From Dactylosporangium siamense (lineage in GTDB: Bacteria; Actinomycetota; Actinomycetes; Mycobacteriales; Micromonosporaceae), in the NCBI RefSeq assembly GCF_016862795.1, contig NZ_BONQ01000050.1:124001-188000 (forward strand): a stretch of 64,000 bases of DNA. Direction: 5' to 3'. Positions 8,082 to 16,020 of this stretch are shown piece by piece. Positions within the stretch are counted from its first letter, which is position 1. The number at the start of each line of letters is the position of its first letter. The notes beneath the pieces are model-generated. The model had not been told where the DNA came from, did no database searches, and saw only the letters and a program-made list of their open reading frames with translations. Made by a program: the position numbers and the translations under genes.

Positions 8082-8944
8082 ATCCACGGACGTATTCGCT
8101 TCGCGACGCGCTCTGCGCACCGAGGCTCGTGCGGGCATTCGGTGCACACGACGTCCTGTCCGCGGTCATCGGCAGTCGTGCCGGATTCGAGGCGATCTGG
8201 GCGTCCGGGTTCGGCGTCAGCGCTGCCATGGGTCTGCCTGACCTCAGCCTGCTCGGATTGTCCGATCAGCTGACGGCGGCCTCGGCGATGGCGGCCGCGT
8301 GCCAGGTGCCGGTGCTGGCGGACGTCGACGGCGGTTTCGGGGGCAGGCTCAACGTGGCGCACACCGTGCAGATGTACGAGCGGGCCGGGATCGCGGGTAT
8401 CTGCATCGAGGACAAGCAGTTCCCGAAGACCAACAGCTTCGTTCCCGACCGGCAGCGACTGCTCAGCGCGGATGAGTTCGCGGCCAGGCTGGAAGTGGCG
8501 AAGCGTGCCCAGCGGCACAGCGACTTCGTTGTCGTGGCACGCACCGAGGCGTTGATCTGCGACGAGAAGGTGGAGGAGGCGTTGCGCCGGGCGCACCAGT
8601 ACGTGGACGCTGGCGCCGACGCGATTCTGGTGCACTCCAAGTCGAGACGGCCCGATCAGATCACGGACTTCCTGAAGCAGTGGCAGAAGCGGGCGGCGGT
8701 CGTGGCCGTGCCGACGACGTACTACTCGTGGCCGGTCGAGGAGGCATGGGAGGCGGGCGTCTCAATGATCATTTATGCGAACCACGGAATCCGCGCGGCG
8801 ATGCGGCGCATCGCCGAGGTCGCCGACGAGATAGTCCGCAGCGGCTCATCCGCGACGGTCGAGCCGACCATCGCGACAATGGACGAGGTGTTCGAGGCCA
8901 CCGGACTCCAAGGGTGGCTGGCCCTCGATGGCGATGACCGCTGA
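8078..8944 (+). CDS. pepM: Phosphoenolpyruvate phosphomutase, committed step of phosphonate biosynthesis
   Basis: 288 residues from TTG 8078, with GAGGGGGACGGG just upstream and TTGA overlap with the kinase stop. A longer in-frame extension to 8012 lies inside the kinase gene and is unlikely. The diagnostic motif EDKQFPKTNS (residues 111-120) matches the EDKxFPKxNS that separates true PEP mutases from isocitrate-lyase-like relatives. The Mg-binding ADVDGGFG (81-88) and VVARTEAL are also present. The enzyme converts PEP to phosphonopyruvate, which Ppd (2515-3618) removes. It overlaps the following flavoenzyme gene. Confidence 0.95.
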   Translation: MNPRTYSLRDALCAPRLVRAFGAHDVLSAVIGSRAGFEAIWASGFGVSAAMGLPDLSLLGLSDQLTAASAMAAACQVPVLADVDGGFGGRLNVAHTVQMYERAGIAGICIEDKQFPKTNSFVPDRQRLLSADEFAARLEVAKRAQRHSDFVVVARTEALICDEKVEEALRRAHQYVDAGADAILVHSKSRRPDQITDFLKQWQKRAAVVAVPTTYYSWPVEEAWEAGVSMIIYANHGIRAAMRRIAEVADEIVRSGSSATVEPTIATMDEVFEATGLQGWLALDGDDR

Positions 8945-10325
8945 CGGACCGCGGTCGGCCGCGGAGCGGGCGCAGCACGACCAAGCCATGCGGGAGTCGC
9001 CCGGCAGCCCCGTCATTGTTCTCGGAGCCGGGCTTGCCGGCCTTGCGACAGCGCTGCATCTGCGTGACATCCCGGTCGTGCTCGTGGAACGCGACAGCAT
9101 GGTCGGTGGCAAGGCGCGCAGCCACCGGCGTGACGGGTTCACGTTCGATGTCACCGGCCACTGGTTGCATTTGAAACACCAGACGACGCAGGACCTTGTC
9201 CAGGGTCTCCTCGAACCCGGCGCGCTGATCGAGGCGCAGCGGCGCACGACCATCTACACCCACGGCGTCATGCTGCCGTACCCGTTCCAGGCAAATCTCC
9301 ACGGTCTGCCGTTGGCGGTCATGGGGCAGTGTCTCGCTGGTTTCATCGGCGCCTGGCTGCGGACCAGAAGCGGGAAGGTCATCGAGCCCAGGGACTTCGA
9401 GGACTATGTGGTGCGCCGGTTCGGCCGGGGGATGGCGCGGCACTTCTTCATCCCGTACTACTCGAAGTACTGGGGCATGTCGCTCAACGAACTCGCCAGC
9501 GACTGGCACGTCAACTATGTGCCCGTTCCCACCTTGCGACAGGTGTTGAGCGGGGCGGTCGGATCGCGTCAGGACGGGCTCGGCTACAACGCGCGCTTCC
9601 TGTACCCGGCGGCCGGCGGCATCGACATGATCCCGCAGGCCATGCACCGGGCCTGCACGGCCCTGGACACGTGCACGACGCAGCTCTCCACGAGCGTCGA
9701 GGAGATCGACCCGCGGCTGCGGCGAATCAGGCTCACCAGTTCGCCCGACTGGGTGACCTGGCACTCGCTGGTGTCGACCATTCCGCTTCCCGACCTGCTC
9801 GACCGGATTCCGGCGCTTCCACCGGAGGTCATGGCGGCGCGCGGCGCGCTCCGGTCCCTCCCGCTGCGATACCTGAACGTGGCGACCCGCACGCGATCGC
9901 CGATGCGGGAGCACTGGGTCTACGTGCCTGACCCGGGATTCCCGTTCTACCGCGTCGGCACGTTCAGCAACGCGGTTGCGGCGATGGCACCGCCGGGCTG
10001 CGCCGGGTTGTGGGTCGAGCTGTCCGACCACAGCGGTCGCGTTGACATTCCCGATGCGCTCAGGGCGCTGGCTCGGCTGGGCGCGATAACGGACGTCGAG
10101 GACGTCTTGTTCGTGGAGCAGCACGAGGTCGAGCACTCATACGTCATCTTCGACAGCGCCCGGAAGGCCGCCGTTCACACGATCCAGTCCTGGCTCGCCG
10201 AACACGACATCCACATCTGCGGTCGCTACGGCGCCTGGGCGTACGGCTCCATGGAGGACGCCATCGTCGACGGCATCGCGGCGGCGCGGCGGATTCATAC
10301 GCGGCACCCGGCCGGCGGATCCTGA
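8934..10325 (+). CDS. FAD-dependent amine-oxidase / protoporphyrinogen-oxidase-like oxidoreductase
   Basis: About 463 residues. ATG 8934 or 8928 overlaps the end of pepM; ATG 8988 (MRESPGSP), just before the Rossmann fold, is a third option. The N-terminal dinucleotide fold VLGAGLAGLATALHL is followed by GGKARSHRRDGFTFDVTGH, typical of flavin amine oxidases and UDP-galactopyranose-mutase-like proteins. FFIPYYSKYWG lies mid-protein and GRYGAWAYGSMEDAI at the C-terminal FAD site. It could oxidise or redox-activate a phosphonate or amino intermediate, or act on a sugar ligand. The substrate is unknown, but coupling to pepM makes membership in the pathway likely. Confidence 0.75.
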   Translation: MTADGPRSAAERAQHDQAMRESPGSPVIVLGAGLAGLATALHLRDIPVVLVERDSMVGGKARSHRRDGFTFDVTGHWLHLKHQTTQDLVQGLLEPGALIEAQRRTTIYTHGVMLPYPFQANLHGLPLAVMGQCLAGFIGAWLRTRSGKVIEPRDFEDYVVRRFGRGMARHFFIPYYSKYWGMSLNELASDWHVNYVPVPTLRQVLSGAVGSRQDGLGYNARFLYPAAGGIDMIPQAMHRACTALDTCTTQLSTSVEEIDPRLRRIRLTSSPDWVTWHSLVSTIPLPDLLDRIPALPPEVMAARGALRSLPLRYLNVATRTRSPMREHWVYVPDPGFPFYRVGTFSNAVAAMAPPGCAGLWVELSDHSGRVDIPDALRALARLGAITDVEDVLFVEQHEVEHSYVIFDSARKAAVHTIQSWLAEHDIHICGRYGAWAYGSMEDAIVDGIAAARRIHTRHPAGGS

Positions 10326-10350
10326 CGACCGGTTCGGCGACGCTCCACCG

Positions 10351-11319
10351 TCACGCCAGCCAGGCCGCGAGCCAATCGGCCTGGTGACCGAGGCGGAACG
10401 CCTCACCTCCCTCGTGGCCGTTCCATTCGTACGCCAGCATCTGCTTGGGCCCGCCGTACTGATTGAAACAGGCATATCCCCCCGACGGCGGGCACTTCTC
10501 GTCGCGCAGCGAGATGCCGAACAGGGCAGGGCAGCGTGCGCTGCGGGCGAGAATCGCGAGATCGAAGTACGCGAGTGTCGCAAAGGCCGCGTCCACCTTG
10601 GTGTGCTGCACCTCGCACCACTGCACGAGTTCGCGGTACGGCCCCAGGGTGGCGACCTGTGCGGACCGTTTGATGTTGCACAGGAACGGAACACTCGGCA
10701 TCGTCCTCGCGACGTTCGGGTGCAGCGACGCGGCCGCCAGCGCCAGCGCACCACCCTGGCTGATGCCCGTTGTCACCAGCCGGTCAGGGTCGCAGAACGG
10801 CAACTCGGTCGCGGCGTCCACAGCACGGACAGCGTCGGCGAACAGGCGCCGGTAGTAGTAGCGATCCCGATCGGGCAACCCATCGGTCAGGAACCCGGGA
10901 ACGTGCGGCAGGCCGGCGGAGCCGCCGTCAACCGTGTCGCCCGACCGCCACGCGCTTCCCTGGCCGCGGGTGTCCATGATTAGGTGCGGGTAGCCGGCGG
11001 CCGACCAGAACAGCCATTCCTGCGGCAGGCCCCGGCCGCCGCCGTAGCCGATGTACTCGATGACCGTGGGCGCCGGCCGGTCGAGCTGCCGGGGAACGAG
11101 GTACCAGGCGCTGATCCGGTGACCGCCGAATCCCGAGAACGTGACGTCGTACACGATCACCGACCGCAGCGGTGTGTCCCGAACCGGCTCGGCGACGACG
11201 TCGAGCGGATGCTCGGCGACCTCGGCCAGCGTGGTCTGCCAGAAGCGGTCCAGATCGTCCGGCACGGCAAGGTCAGGCCGGTACTGCGACAGTTCCGATA
11301 CGGGCATCTCGGTGAACAT
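10351..11319 (-). CDS. Acetylxylan-esterase / cephalosporin-deacetylase family (CE7) hydrolase
   Basis: 322 residues. ATG 11319 is supported by GCGGAGGT 5 nt upstream; an in-frame extension further upstream is non-coding. The CE7 start pattern VSELSQYRPD, the family DTRGQG (116-121), nucleophile Ser187 in GISQGG, and later RDEKCPP (Asp) and NGHEGG (His) complete the triad. It is convergent with the flavoenzyme gene, 25 bp apart. In phosphonate producers an acetyl-hydrolase can remove a self-protecting acetyl group. Such a role, or a xylan-type deacetylase merely next to the cluster, cannot be separated here. Confidence 0.8.
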   Translation of the reverse strand: MFTEMPVSELSQYRPDLAVPDDLDRFWQTTLAEVAEHPLDVVAEPVRDTPLRSVIVYDVTFSGFGGHRISAWYLVPRQLDRPAPTVIEYIGYGGGRGLPQEWLFWSAAGYPHLIMDTRGQGSAWRSGDTVDGGSAGLPHVPGFLTDGLPDRDRYYYRRLFADAVRAVDAATELPFCDPDRLVTTGISQGGALALAAASLHPNVARTMPSVPFLCNIKRSAQVATLGPYRELVQWCEVQHTKVDAAFATLAYFDLAILARSARCPALFGISLRDEKCPPSGGYACFNQYGGPKQMLAYEWNGHEGGEAFRLGHQADWLAAWLA

Positions 11320-11402
11320 GGCGACCTCCGCGGTGCAGATGTCCTGAGCAGGCAGTTCCAATACCAGTGCGGCGCGCCGCACCGCCCGATCCCTGATCCA
11401 TG

Positions 11403-11414
11403 CCGACATGTCAG
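11403..11414. promoter_or_regulatory. 12-bp motif CCGACATGTCAG, copy 2
   Basis: Identical to 6937-6948. It lies 84 bp upstream of the deacetylase start in the 113-bp gap after the CU044_5270-type gene. It suggests, but does not prove, that the deacetylase shares a regulator with the kinase-pepM or HAD-HEPD units. Confidence 0.35.
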
Positions 11415-11432
11415 CCGGTCCGCATTCTCGCA

Positions 11433-12500
11433 TTATTGGTCGGTGGCGCGCAGCTCCCACTCGAGCAACACGGTGTAGTCCACGACGGCCGGGGTGCGGA
11501 CCTTCAGCGGCGCCGCGCCCGGCACCATCTCGCCGAAGGGGTGCGGGTTCGTCAGCGACAGCAGCGTCCGTTCGTAGCCGAGCAACGTGCCGGTGTCGGG
11601 GTCCACGATGATCGTGTCGCGGACGGGTCCGGTCATGGCGTCGAAGTCGAGCGAGAACGCCTCGCCGGTGCGTCCGGCGCGGTCCCTGGCCCGGCCGGTG
11701 TAGGCGATGCCGGGCAGGTCGGCGAGCACTCGCAGGACCTGCGCCCGCACCCCGGGCGGCAGCACGAGACCGCCGGCCAGGTGCGCGTATCCGCCCAGGG
11801 GCGACTGCTCCCCGGTCACGTTGACCATCTTGCCCTGACCGCTGATGAACAGGACATCGCGCAGGAGGTTCGGGTCCATGAGCTTGTCGGTCGGGCAGGA
11901 CTGCGGGACCACGCCGGTCGTCCAGCAGACGTAGCCCACCTGCGTGCCGGCCGGCTGGCGCGTCTCGTGCCGGCCGAACTGCGGGCTGTCCTGCACGACC
12001 CTGGTGGAGCGATCGCTGTCCCTGTACCACAGCCAGGTCTCGGACGGATCCACGGTGAGGTAGACGCCCTTGGGGGCCAGGCTCGGGTTCGCCAGCTGCC
12101 ACTGCCTGGTGTGGATGTAGCCGTAGCCGCCCGACCCCTTCGTCGGGGAACGCTCGGCGGTGTCGGCGAGGCCGCGCAACAGCTCGGCGGCGGTGGGCCC
12201 GCCGGTCGCGCGCTCGTAGCGCAGCGGCGGTGCCGTCGCCGCGTACGCCGGGGCCGGGTCGTGCCGCAGGACGGCGACGGTGCCGGTCGTGGCGGCGGCC
12301 GCCACGGCGAGGGCCGCCCCGGCCAGGAGCAGCCGGCGGCGGGGCCGGACGGCGGCGGGGCGGGGCTCGTCGCGCGACGCGGCCAGGATGGTGCTCAGCA
12401 CCGTGCGCCGGTCAGTGCCTTCGCGGAGATCTCCGTCGAGGTCGGCTGCGGGGTCGAGGCCGGCGAGCACCGATTCGGCTCGCCGTGCGGAACGGGTCAT
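11433..12500 (-). CDS. CU044_5270-type membrane protein, putative sigma-factor partner
   Basis: 355 residues from ATG 12500, which overlaps the stop of the ECF sigma gene (ATGA). A cytoplasmic N-terminus of about 55 residues (MTRSARRAESVLAGLDPA…) is followed by RRRLLLAGAALAVAAAATTG, one membrane segment, and a long extracytoplasmic domain with two Cys in GYVCWTTGVVPQSCPT. Coupling and topology suggest an anti-sigma-like regulator of the sigma factor; no canonical anti-sigma zinc motif is visible. Confidence 0.75.
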   Translation of the reverse strand: MTRSARRAESVLAGLDPAADLDGDLREGTDRRTVLSTILAASRDEPRPAAVRPRRRLLLAGAALAVAAAATTGTVAVLRHDPAPAYAATAPPLRYERATGGPTAAELLRGLADTAERSPTKGSGGYGYIHTRQWQLANPSLAPKGVYLTVDPSETWLWYRDSDRSTRVVQDSPQFGRHETRQPAGTQVGYVCWTTGVVPQSCPTDKLMDPNLLRDVLFISGQGKMVNVTGEQSPLGGYAHLAGGLVLPPGVRAQVLRVLADLPGIAYTGRARDRAGRTGEAFSLDFDAMTGPVRDTIIVDPDTGTLLGYERTLLSLTNPHPFGEMVPGAAPLKVRTPAVVDYTVLLEWELRATDQ

Positions 12501-13093
12501 CACGATGCTTCTCCTGTCGTCGAGGGCACAGCGCGGATGCGGGTCGCCGTGGGAGGCGACGGCGAAGGCTCCAGCGCGGCCCGCAGCCGGCGGCGCGCGC
12601 GGGCGAGCCGCATCGCGAAGGCCGGAATACTGCAGCCGAGCACCCGGGCGGCATCGGCCGTCTTCAGCCGCTCCCACACGACCAGGCGGAGCACCTCGCG
12701 GTCCGGCTCGCCGAGCCGGTCGAACGCGGCCGCGACCGCCGCCCGTTCGGAGATCTCCTCGGCGTGGTCGGTCTCGACCGGCGGCGGGCTGAGCGCCGCG
12801 ACGCGGTCGGTGAGCCGCCGCTGCCGCTGCCGACCCCGGATCTCGTTGGCCAGGACGTTGCCCGCCACCGCGTAGAGCCACGGCAGCGTCTTGTCCGGCG
12901 GCATCCGCTCCCACCGCCGCCACGCGACCAGGAACACCTCGGCCGCCAGGTCATGCACCGATACGTCCGCTGCCCGCCGGTGCAGGTACCGCTCGACGTC
13001 GCGATAGTGCCGTTCGAACACGGCGGAGAACTCTTCTTCGGCTGTCACACCCACCTCCACCCCGTCTGTGTCCGGCACCGGCCCGACCATCAC
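12500..13093 (-). CDS. ECF RNA polymerase sigma factor
   Basis: 197 residues (ATG 13093 or 13090). Region 2 is recognisable in FSAVFERHYRDVERYLHRR, DLAAEVFLVAWRRWER and LPWLYAVAGNVLANEIR. Region 4 is ERAAVAAAFDRLGEPDREVLRL, with the HTH around KTADAARVLGCSIPAFAMRL. It is co-translated with the membrane protein that probably controls it. The stimulus and target genes are unknown. Confidence 0.9.
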   Translation of the reverse strand: MMVGPVPDTDGVEVGVTAEEEFSAVFERHYRDVERYLHRRAADVSVHDLAAEVFLVAWRRWERMPPDKTLPWLYAVAGNVLANEIRGRQRQRRLTDRVAALSPPPVETDHAEEISERAAVAAAFDRLGEPDREVLRLVVWERLKTADAARVLGCSIPAFAMRLARARRRLRAALEPSPSPPTATRIRAVPSTTGEAS

Positions 13094-13177
13094 ACCCGGC
13101 GGAGCAGCTTTCTCGGGGTCGAGCGGGCCGACGAACGTTCCAGAACGACGGAAAGCGGCTCTTGCTTCACCTGACGG

Positions 13178-14224
13178 TCAGATCCAGGCGAGCGGCCACA
13201 GGAAGGTCGTCGGCGTGATGCCCTCCACCTCGGTGAACGCCGGGACCGGCGGCGCGGAACCGTCGGCGGGCGCGGTGCGCCAGCCGTTGCCCGTCCACAG
13301 CAGCAGCTTGCCGCCGTCGGGCGAGGCGAACGCGCCGATCAGTCCGCCGGGCGGCGGTTCGGCCAGGACGGGACGCAGCGTGGCGGTGTGCCTGGCGGGA
13401 TCGACGCTCACCGCGACCACCGCGCCGTGCACTGGCCGCGTGTCGGCGAAATCGGCGACGCACCAGACGGTCGTGGCGCCGGGGCGGGCACCGCACTCGT
13501 ACGGCGGGTCGTCACCGCCGCCGATGCCGCCGTCGGCGAGCCGGGCGTCGGGCGAGATCGCCCACTGGACGACGACGCCGTCCTTCGTGGTCGCCTTCCC
13601 CAGCTGGTGCGGGTCGCCGACCGCTGTCGTCTCGTGGCGCGGCTGCTCGCCGGGCCTGGCCGGATCGGCCGAATACCACCGTTCGGAGTCGTCGTCGACG
13701 TCGCGCGGGACCGCGTTCGCGACCACGCGGCCGGTGCCGTGGTCGAACCACCCCACGATGTACCAGTTCTTCGGCAGGTCCGGCACCTTCCAGCTGGTCT
13801 CGTCCTCCCAGCGGCCCCCGCGTCGGGCCTTGACCGTCACGACACCGTCCCCCATGGCGGCCTTGAGGTCCCAGTCCTTGCTGTGATACCTGCCGTACCC
13901 CCAGCGGGGCGTATACCAGTCCTTGGCCCGGACCGCGGGCGTCATCGGCTCGGCGGGATCGAGGCCGGTGTCCTCGTCGTCCGCCTCGGCCTGCGACCAG
14001 ATCCGCTTGCCGGTGGCCGGGTCGATGACGACCAGCACCCGGTGCTCCCGCCGCGCGTCGGCGACGACCGCCAACAACCCGGCCGGCGGTCGCCCGTCCG
14101 TCGGGACGGCCCGCTGTCCGGCCTTCGCCGGCGGTACCGCTGCGGGATCCCCCGCATCGCTGTCGCAGCCTGCGGTAAGCAGCGCCGCCACCGCCACGCC
14201 GGCCATCCAGTGTCGCTTGCTCAT
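13178..14224 (-). CDS. Secreted lipoprotein of unknown function
   Basis: 348 residues from ATG 14224, preceded by a G-rich site (CCGGGGGGAT). The N-terminus MSKRHWMAGVAVAALLTAGC is a lipoprotein signal with lipobox LTAG-C. The mature part is Trp/Asp/Gly rich, with segments such as LVVIDPATGKRIW, LLLWTGNGWR and the ending TTFLWPLAWI, suggesting a beta-propeller-like fold. It is separated by 84 bp from the sigma factor gene on the same strand and may be one of its targets. No catalytic motif is recognised. Confidence 0.75.
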   Translation of the reverse strand: MSKRHWMAGVAVAALLTAGCDSDAGDPAAVPPAKAGQRAVPTDGRPPAGLLAVVADARREHRVLVVIDPATGKRIWSQAEADDEDTGLDPAEPMTPAVRAKDWYTPRWGYGRYHSKDWDLKAAMGDGVVTVKARRGGRWEDETSWKVPDLPKNWYIVGWFDHGTGRVVANAVPRDVDDDSERWYSADPARPGEQPRHETTAVGDPHQLGKATTKDGVVVQWAISPDARLADGGIGGGDDPPYECGARPGATTVWCVADFADTRPVHGAVVAVSVDPARHTATLRPVLAEPPPGGLIGAFASPDGGKLLLWTGNGWRTAPADGSAPPVPAFTEVEGITPTTFLWPLAWI

Positions 14225-14255
14225 GTGTATCCCCCCGGGTCCGGGAGGAGTGTAG

Positions 14256-14520
14256 AGGTTCAGCGCATCGCCACTTGTCCAGCGCGGGGCGGCCGGCTGG
14301 AGTAGCGGATCAGGGCGTCGATGCCTCGGCCACCGAGGAACGACAGCCAGGCGGGCGGGACGCTTCGTCGCGCAGCAGCGCGCTACGAAGGGCCCTGCCG
14401 GTCGTGCGGTCAGCGGCTCGGCGGGCACGTCGCGGACGATGAGGTCGGCCCCCCGCAGCCACTCACCCGCGTCGATGATTTCCGACGCGCCGCCGAAGGC
14501 CGGCTCCTCCTCGTCAGGAC
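14256..14520 (-). pseudogene. Possible decayed coding fragment in a 363-bp gap
   Basis: The interval 14225-14587 has no intact gene. On the minus strand one frame reads GGASEIIDAGEWLRGADLIV with strongly biased third positions. It continues after an apparent +1 shift near 14354-14370 (RPA|WLSFLGGRGIDALIRY) to a stop near 14256. No start codon in a good context is seen. This looks like a remnant of an unidentified gene; it could also be chance in GC-rich DNA. Confidence 0.35.
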
Positions 14521-14587
14521 CATGCCGGCGACCTTACGCAGGGCTAGGCTTGCCGACGGCAGTCGACGGGTGGACGCGAGGCAGACG

Positions 14588-15250
14588 ATGGTCGCTGGTG
14601 CGGTGTTGCTGGATCTCCTGCGACGGTTCGTGTTCTACGACGACGAGACCGTCGTGTGGAGCAAGGACTCCGCGCCGCATGCCGCACTCGCCGTCGAGAC
14701 CAGCGACCGGCTGTTCAACGTCCGGGTCGTGCCCGACCTGCTGCGCGTCGGTGCGGCACCGTGGGTCGAAGCGCTCGTCGTGGCGATCCGCGAGGACCAG
14801 GAGGTCGAGGGCCCGGCGCCGCAGGACGTCTTCCTGCTGCGCACCGACGGCGAGGCCCTGCACCTGCGTGACCCGGGCACCGTCGCCGCGCTCGGTGCCC
14901 TCGTCGTCACCGGCGACCTCTGCCCGGTGGCGTATGCGGAGGTGCTCGCCTCGTGCCACTGGCCGGGCGGCTGGTGCAAACAGGTCGTGACCGATCCGGC
15001 GGCGTGGCGCGGCGAGCATCCGCCGGAGGCGGACCTGCCGCAGGTTGAGGCGCCGCAGGTGCGGGACACGGATGACGCGACGCAGCTGACGTTCTTCGCG
15101 TCCCGGCAGACCACCGAGGTCGTCGGCGGCAGGCCGGTGCTCGACGTGAGCCGGTGGACCGTCCGGATCCCGAAGGCTCCCCACGGCGCGCCCGCGGCCT
15201 GGGATCGTGAGGCGGTGGCCGACGCCGTGCCACTGGCGCCGCCGTGGTGA
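14588..15250 (+). CDS. Hypothetical protein
   Basis: 220 residues from ATG 14588 (MVAGAVLLDLLRRF) with GAGG about 8 nt upstream; the frame is open further upstream but overlaps the decayed minus-strand fragment. It is acidic and Trp-containing, with no signal peptide or membrane helix. Segments such as DQEVEGPAPQDVFLLRTDGE and LDVSRWTVRIPKAP match no family I recognise. Confidence 0.6.
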   Translation: MVAGAVLLDLLRRFVFYDDETVVWSKDSAPHAALAVETSDRLFNVRVVPDLLRVGAAPWVEALVVAIREDQEVEGPAPQDVFLLRTDGEALHLRDPGTVAALGALVVTGDLCPVAYAEVLASCHWPGGWCKQVVTDPAAWRGEHPPEADLPQVEAPQVRDTDDATQLTFFASRQTTEVVGGRPVLDVSRWTVRIPKAPHGAPAAWDREAVADAVPLAPPW

Positions 15251-15386
15251 CGAACGCAGACGCCGTGGGGAGCTCGTCCTCGCCTGGGAGGCCGGCCGTG
15301 AGCGCCTGGACGATCCGCGCCGCCGCCGCCAGCGGACGATCGCCGACGGGGCGGTGAACGGCGCGGATCGATGGCAGGATGGCTGG

Positions 15387-15956
15387 ATGTCGCAGCGACG
15401 GGCGGTGCTCGCCGTGGGGGCGTTCGCGTTGACCTTCGCGGTGCTCGCCGTCACGGCGCTGGTGATCGAGCGCATCGAGCCGGTCGCGCCGTCGGCTCCG
15501 CCGGCACCGGCGGCCTCGAAGCAGAGGCTGTTCGCGTGTGCCGTGCCCCAGGGAGCCGACGCCGACTATTGCGGCCGGGTGGTGCAGGACCTCAACCAGC
15601 GCGCGGAAATCACCGACCAGACCCGAGCGGACCTCAGCGACGAGGCGCGGACCGTCGACGAAGTGTTGAACCCCAGGCAGGCGTGCCGCGCGGTGCAGAC
15701 GACACCCGGCGGGCCGGCCAGGCAGGTGTGCGACCGGGTGCTGCCCGACCCGGCGGTGCTGCTCGCCAGGCTCGATGACGCCGGGTTCACGGGCGCCGTC
15801 GTCCGCCCGGCCGCTGCCGGCGACCCGGCACCCGCGGGCTCGCTCTTCTACGCGGTCCCGGTCCGCGGGGCGTGCATCATCGGCGCGGTCACCGGGCTCC
15901 CCGACGGTGTCGGCAGCCGCGTCGCGGGCACACTGGCAAGCGGCGCCTGCGCCTGA
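15387..15956 (+). CDS. Single-pass membrane-anchored hypothetical protein
   Basis: 189 residues from ATG 15387. A signal/anchor (MSQRRAVLAVGAFALTFAVL) is followed by a Pro/Ala-rich linker and an extracytoplasmic domain with six Cys (FACAVPQ, DYCGRVV, QACRAV, QVCDRV, GACIIG, SGACA), probably disulfide-bonded. No family is recognised. It is followed by a convergent gene. Confidence 0.65.
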   Translation: MSQRRAVLAVGAFALTFAVLAVTALVIERIEPVAPSAPPAPAASKQRLFACAVPQGADADYCGRVVQDLNQRAEITDQTRADLSDEARTVDEVLNPRQACRAVQTTPGGPARQVCDRVLPDPAVLLARLDDAGFTGAVVRPAAAGDPAPAGSLFYAVPVRGACIIGAVTGLPDGVGSRVAGTLASGACA

Positions 15957-16020
15957 TCCGGCCGATCGCGTGCCGGGCCACGGCGACGGGCAGCCACAGG
16001 TGCCCGGCCGCCTGGACACC

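Noticed and set aside
1-11319. Assignment as the bialaphos/phosphinothricin cluster
   Set aside because: Early steps and an Ala-type NRPS fit, but no P-methylase, PhpF/PhpH-type enzymes or N-acetyltransferase are visible; the left flank is unseen, so this is not claimed.
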